DNA of 13,080 nt from RBG-16-64-43 sp035288225 (GTDB lineage: Bacteria > Chloroflexota > Anaerolineae > Anaerolineales > RBG-16-64-43), in the NCBI GenBank assembly GCA_035288225.1, contig DATEAT010000107.1, forward strand, positions 1-13,080, in the 5' to 3' direction. The notes under the pieces are model-generated. The model made no database searches, had not been told where the DNA came from, and worked only from the letters and a program-made list of their open reading frames with translations. Position 1 is the first letter of the stretch, and every line of letters begins with the position of its first letter. Of the stretch, positions 12,250-13,080 are shown piece by piece. The translations under genes and the position numbers were made by a program.

Positions 12250-13080
12250 ACAACTCCACCTTGTCCTCACCGTTTCACCGCAGGCCGCGCGCCACACGCG
12301 GCCAGGCGCTGATCCTGATCGCGATGGCCTTTATTGGTCTCTTGGCCTTCGTCGGTCTCGCGATCGACGCCGGCCAATTCTTCATCGGCATGGGCAACCT
12401 GCGCCGCGCGACGGATGCGGCCTCGCTTGCCGGGGCTGCCCAGGTGCGCGAAGGCAATAGCTTTACGGATGTTGTTGCCCGCAACCGGATTCTTGCCTCC
12501 GCGCGCCAAGTGCTGCGTCTCAACGGCATCGAGTCCGCGACAGCCGAAGTGCGCGCCTGTGTGCCCAGCGAACCCGCCTTCCACGACGCGACGCTGTGCA
12601 CCACGCCGCCGCGCAAACTGGTGCGGGTCACCGCCTTCTCCGAAGTGCCGATGGCCTTCCTGACCGTGATTGGCATCAACACCATAGCCATCCATGCCGA
12701 CTCGGTGGCGGAGGCCGCCTCGATGGACGTGACCATGGTCATCGACGTCTCGGAGTCCATGACCTACGACGCCTCGTGCTCCGACGGGGACGACGACGAC
12801 GGGGACGGGGTGGTCGACGACTGCGGCGGATCCACGAACGGCGCCTTCCCCGACGACTATTACCGCGATCCGAGCGCATGTAACGGCGACGACGCGTGTC
12901 ACCCCTTCGAGGAGGTCAAGGCGGCCGCGCTCAACTTCATCGACCGCATTATCGATCTGCCACCCGGCGAGGAGCAGGACCGCCTGGGGCTCGTCTTCTT
13001 CTCCAACGGATGGGAATCCGACACCGCCAACTTCAAGGGCACGGGGCTCGTGAACCCCGGCTGGATCAACACCAACGCCG
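12246..13080 (+). CDS. TadG-like protein with von Willebrand A domain, 3'-truncated by window edge
   Basis: The first 278 residues of a longer protein; the frame runs off the right edge. The N-terminus R-G-Q-A-L-I-L-I-A-M-A-F-I at 18-30 leads into a transmembrane helix (about 20-42), then D-A-G-Q-F and L-R-R-A-T-D-A-A-S-L-A-G-A at 52-64, a clear TadG signature. After about 90 extracellular residues a von Willebrand A domain begins with M-D-V-T-M-V-I-D-V-S-E-S-M, whose D167-V-S169-E-S171 forms the metal-ion-dependent adhesion site. Directly afterwards comes an insertion of about 45 residues with an Asp-rich loop (D183-D-D-G-D-G-V-V-D191) and cysteines at 178, 193, 212 and 218, before the domain resumes with F-E-E-V-K-A-A-A-L-N-F-I. 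It is probably an outer-face adhesion or pilus-associated protein paired with the TadE-like gene. The start overlaps the previous stop by 4 nt. Confidence 0.85.
   Translation, partial: MNNSTLSSPFHRRPRATRGQALILIAMAFIGLLAFVGLAIDAGQFFIGMGNLRRATDAASLAGAAQVREGNSFTDVVARNRILASARQVLRLNGIESATAEVRACVPSEPAFHDATLCTTPPRKLVRVTAFSEVPMAFLTVIGINTIAIHADSVAEAASMDVTMVIDVSESMTYDASCSDGDDDDGDGVVDDCGGSTNGAFPDDYYRDPSACNGDDACHPFEEVKAAALNFIDRIIDLPPGEEQDRLGLVFFSNGWESDTANFKGTGLVNPGWINTNA

Overview
The window looks like a GC-rich bacterial chromosome. The gene style and the neighbourhood (PfkB-like kinase, parA, parB and amidohydrolase on one strand; Fpg/MutM and TadE/TadG-like genes on the other) suggest Chloroflexota, perhaps Anaerolineae. 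That assignment is an inference from protein style and GC content; no rRNA or other phylogenetic marker is present.

Layout. (1) 1-1037: 3' part of an NRAMP/SLC11-family metal transporter whose TM6 motif lacks the usual metal-binding methionine. (2) About 1.04-6.25 kb: an accessory island with visibly more mixed base composition, made almost entirely of toxin-antitoxin (TA) modules in different states of repair. They are an intact HicB-HicA pair; a ribbon-helix-helix antitoxin followed by a MazF-type toxin without a usable start codon and with a probable active-site loss; an intact minus-strand AbiEi/AbiEii pair whose promoter contains a perfect 19-bp inverted repeat; a divergent, deleted and twice-frameshifted AbiEi-like pseudogene; and an orphan Phd/YefM-type antitoxin. 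Between them lie about 750 bp (2641-3395) and two shorter stretches with no recognisable gene, and several perfect dyads. (3) 6333-10488, minus strand: a compact, probably co-transcribed core block in the order PfkB-family kinase, parA, parB, YtcJ-type amidohydrolase, with overlapping or closely spaced genes. (4) 10489-10552: a short divergent promoter region with a -10 hexamer on each strand and a dyad between them; the kinase transcript is predicted to be leaderless. (5) 10553-13080, plus strand: fpg/mutM, about 215 bp of spacer with a helically phased direct repeat, then a TadE-like gene overlapping a TadG-like gene with a von Willebrand A domain that runs off the window.

How the genes work together. 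The core genes cover chromosome segregation (ParA/ParB), base-excision repair (Fpg), cell-surface pilus or adhesion machinery (Tad-like proteins), sugar phosphorylation and amide hydrolysis. The TA island between the transporter and the core block reads as a site of repeated TA gain and decay. Two modules, HicBA and AbiE, look functional, and three are remnants. No CRISPR array, tRNA, rRNA, insertion sequence or integrase is visible.
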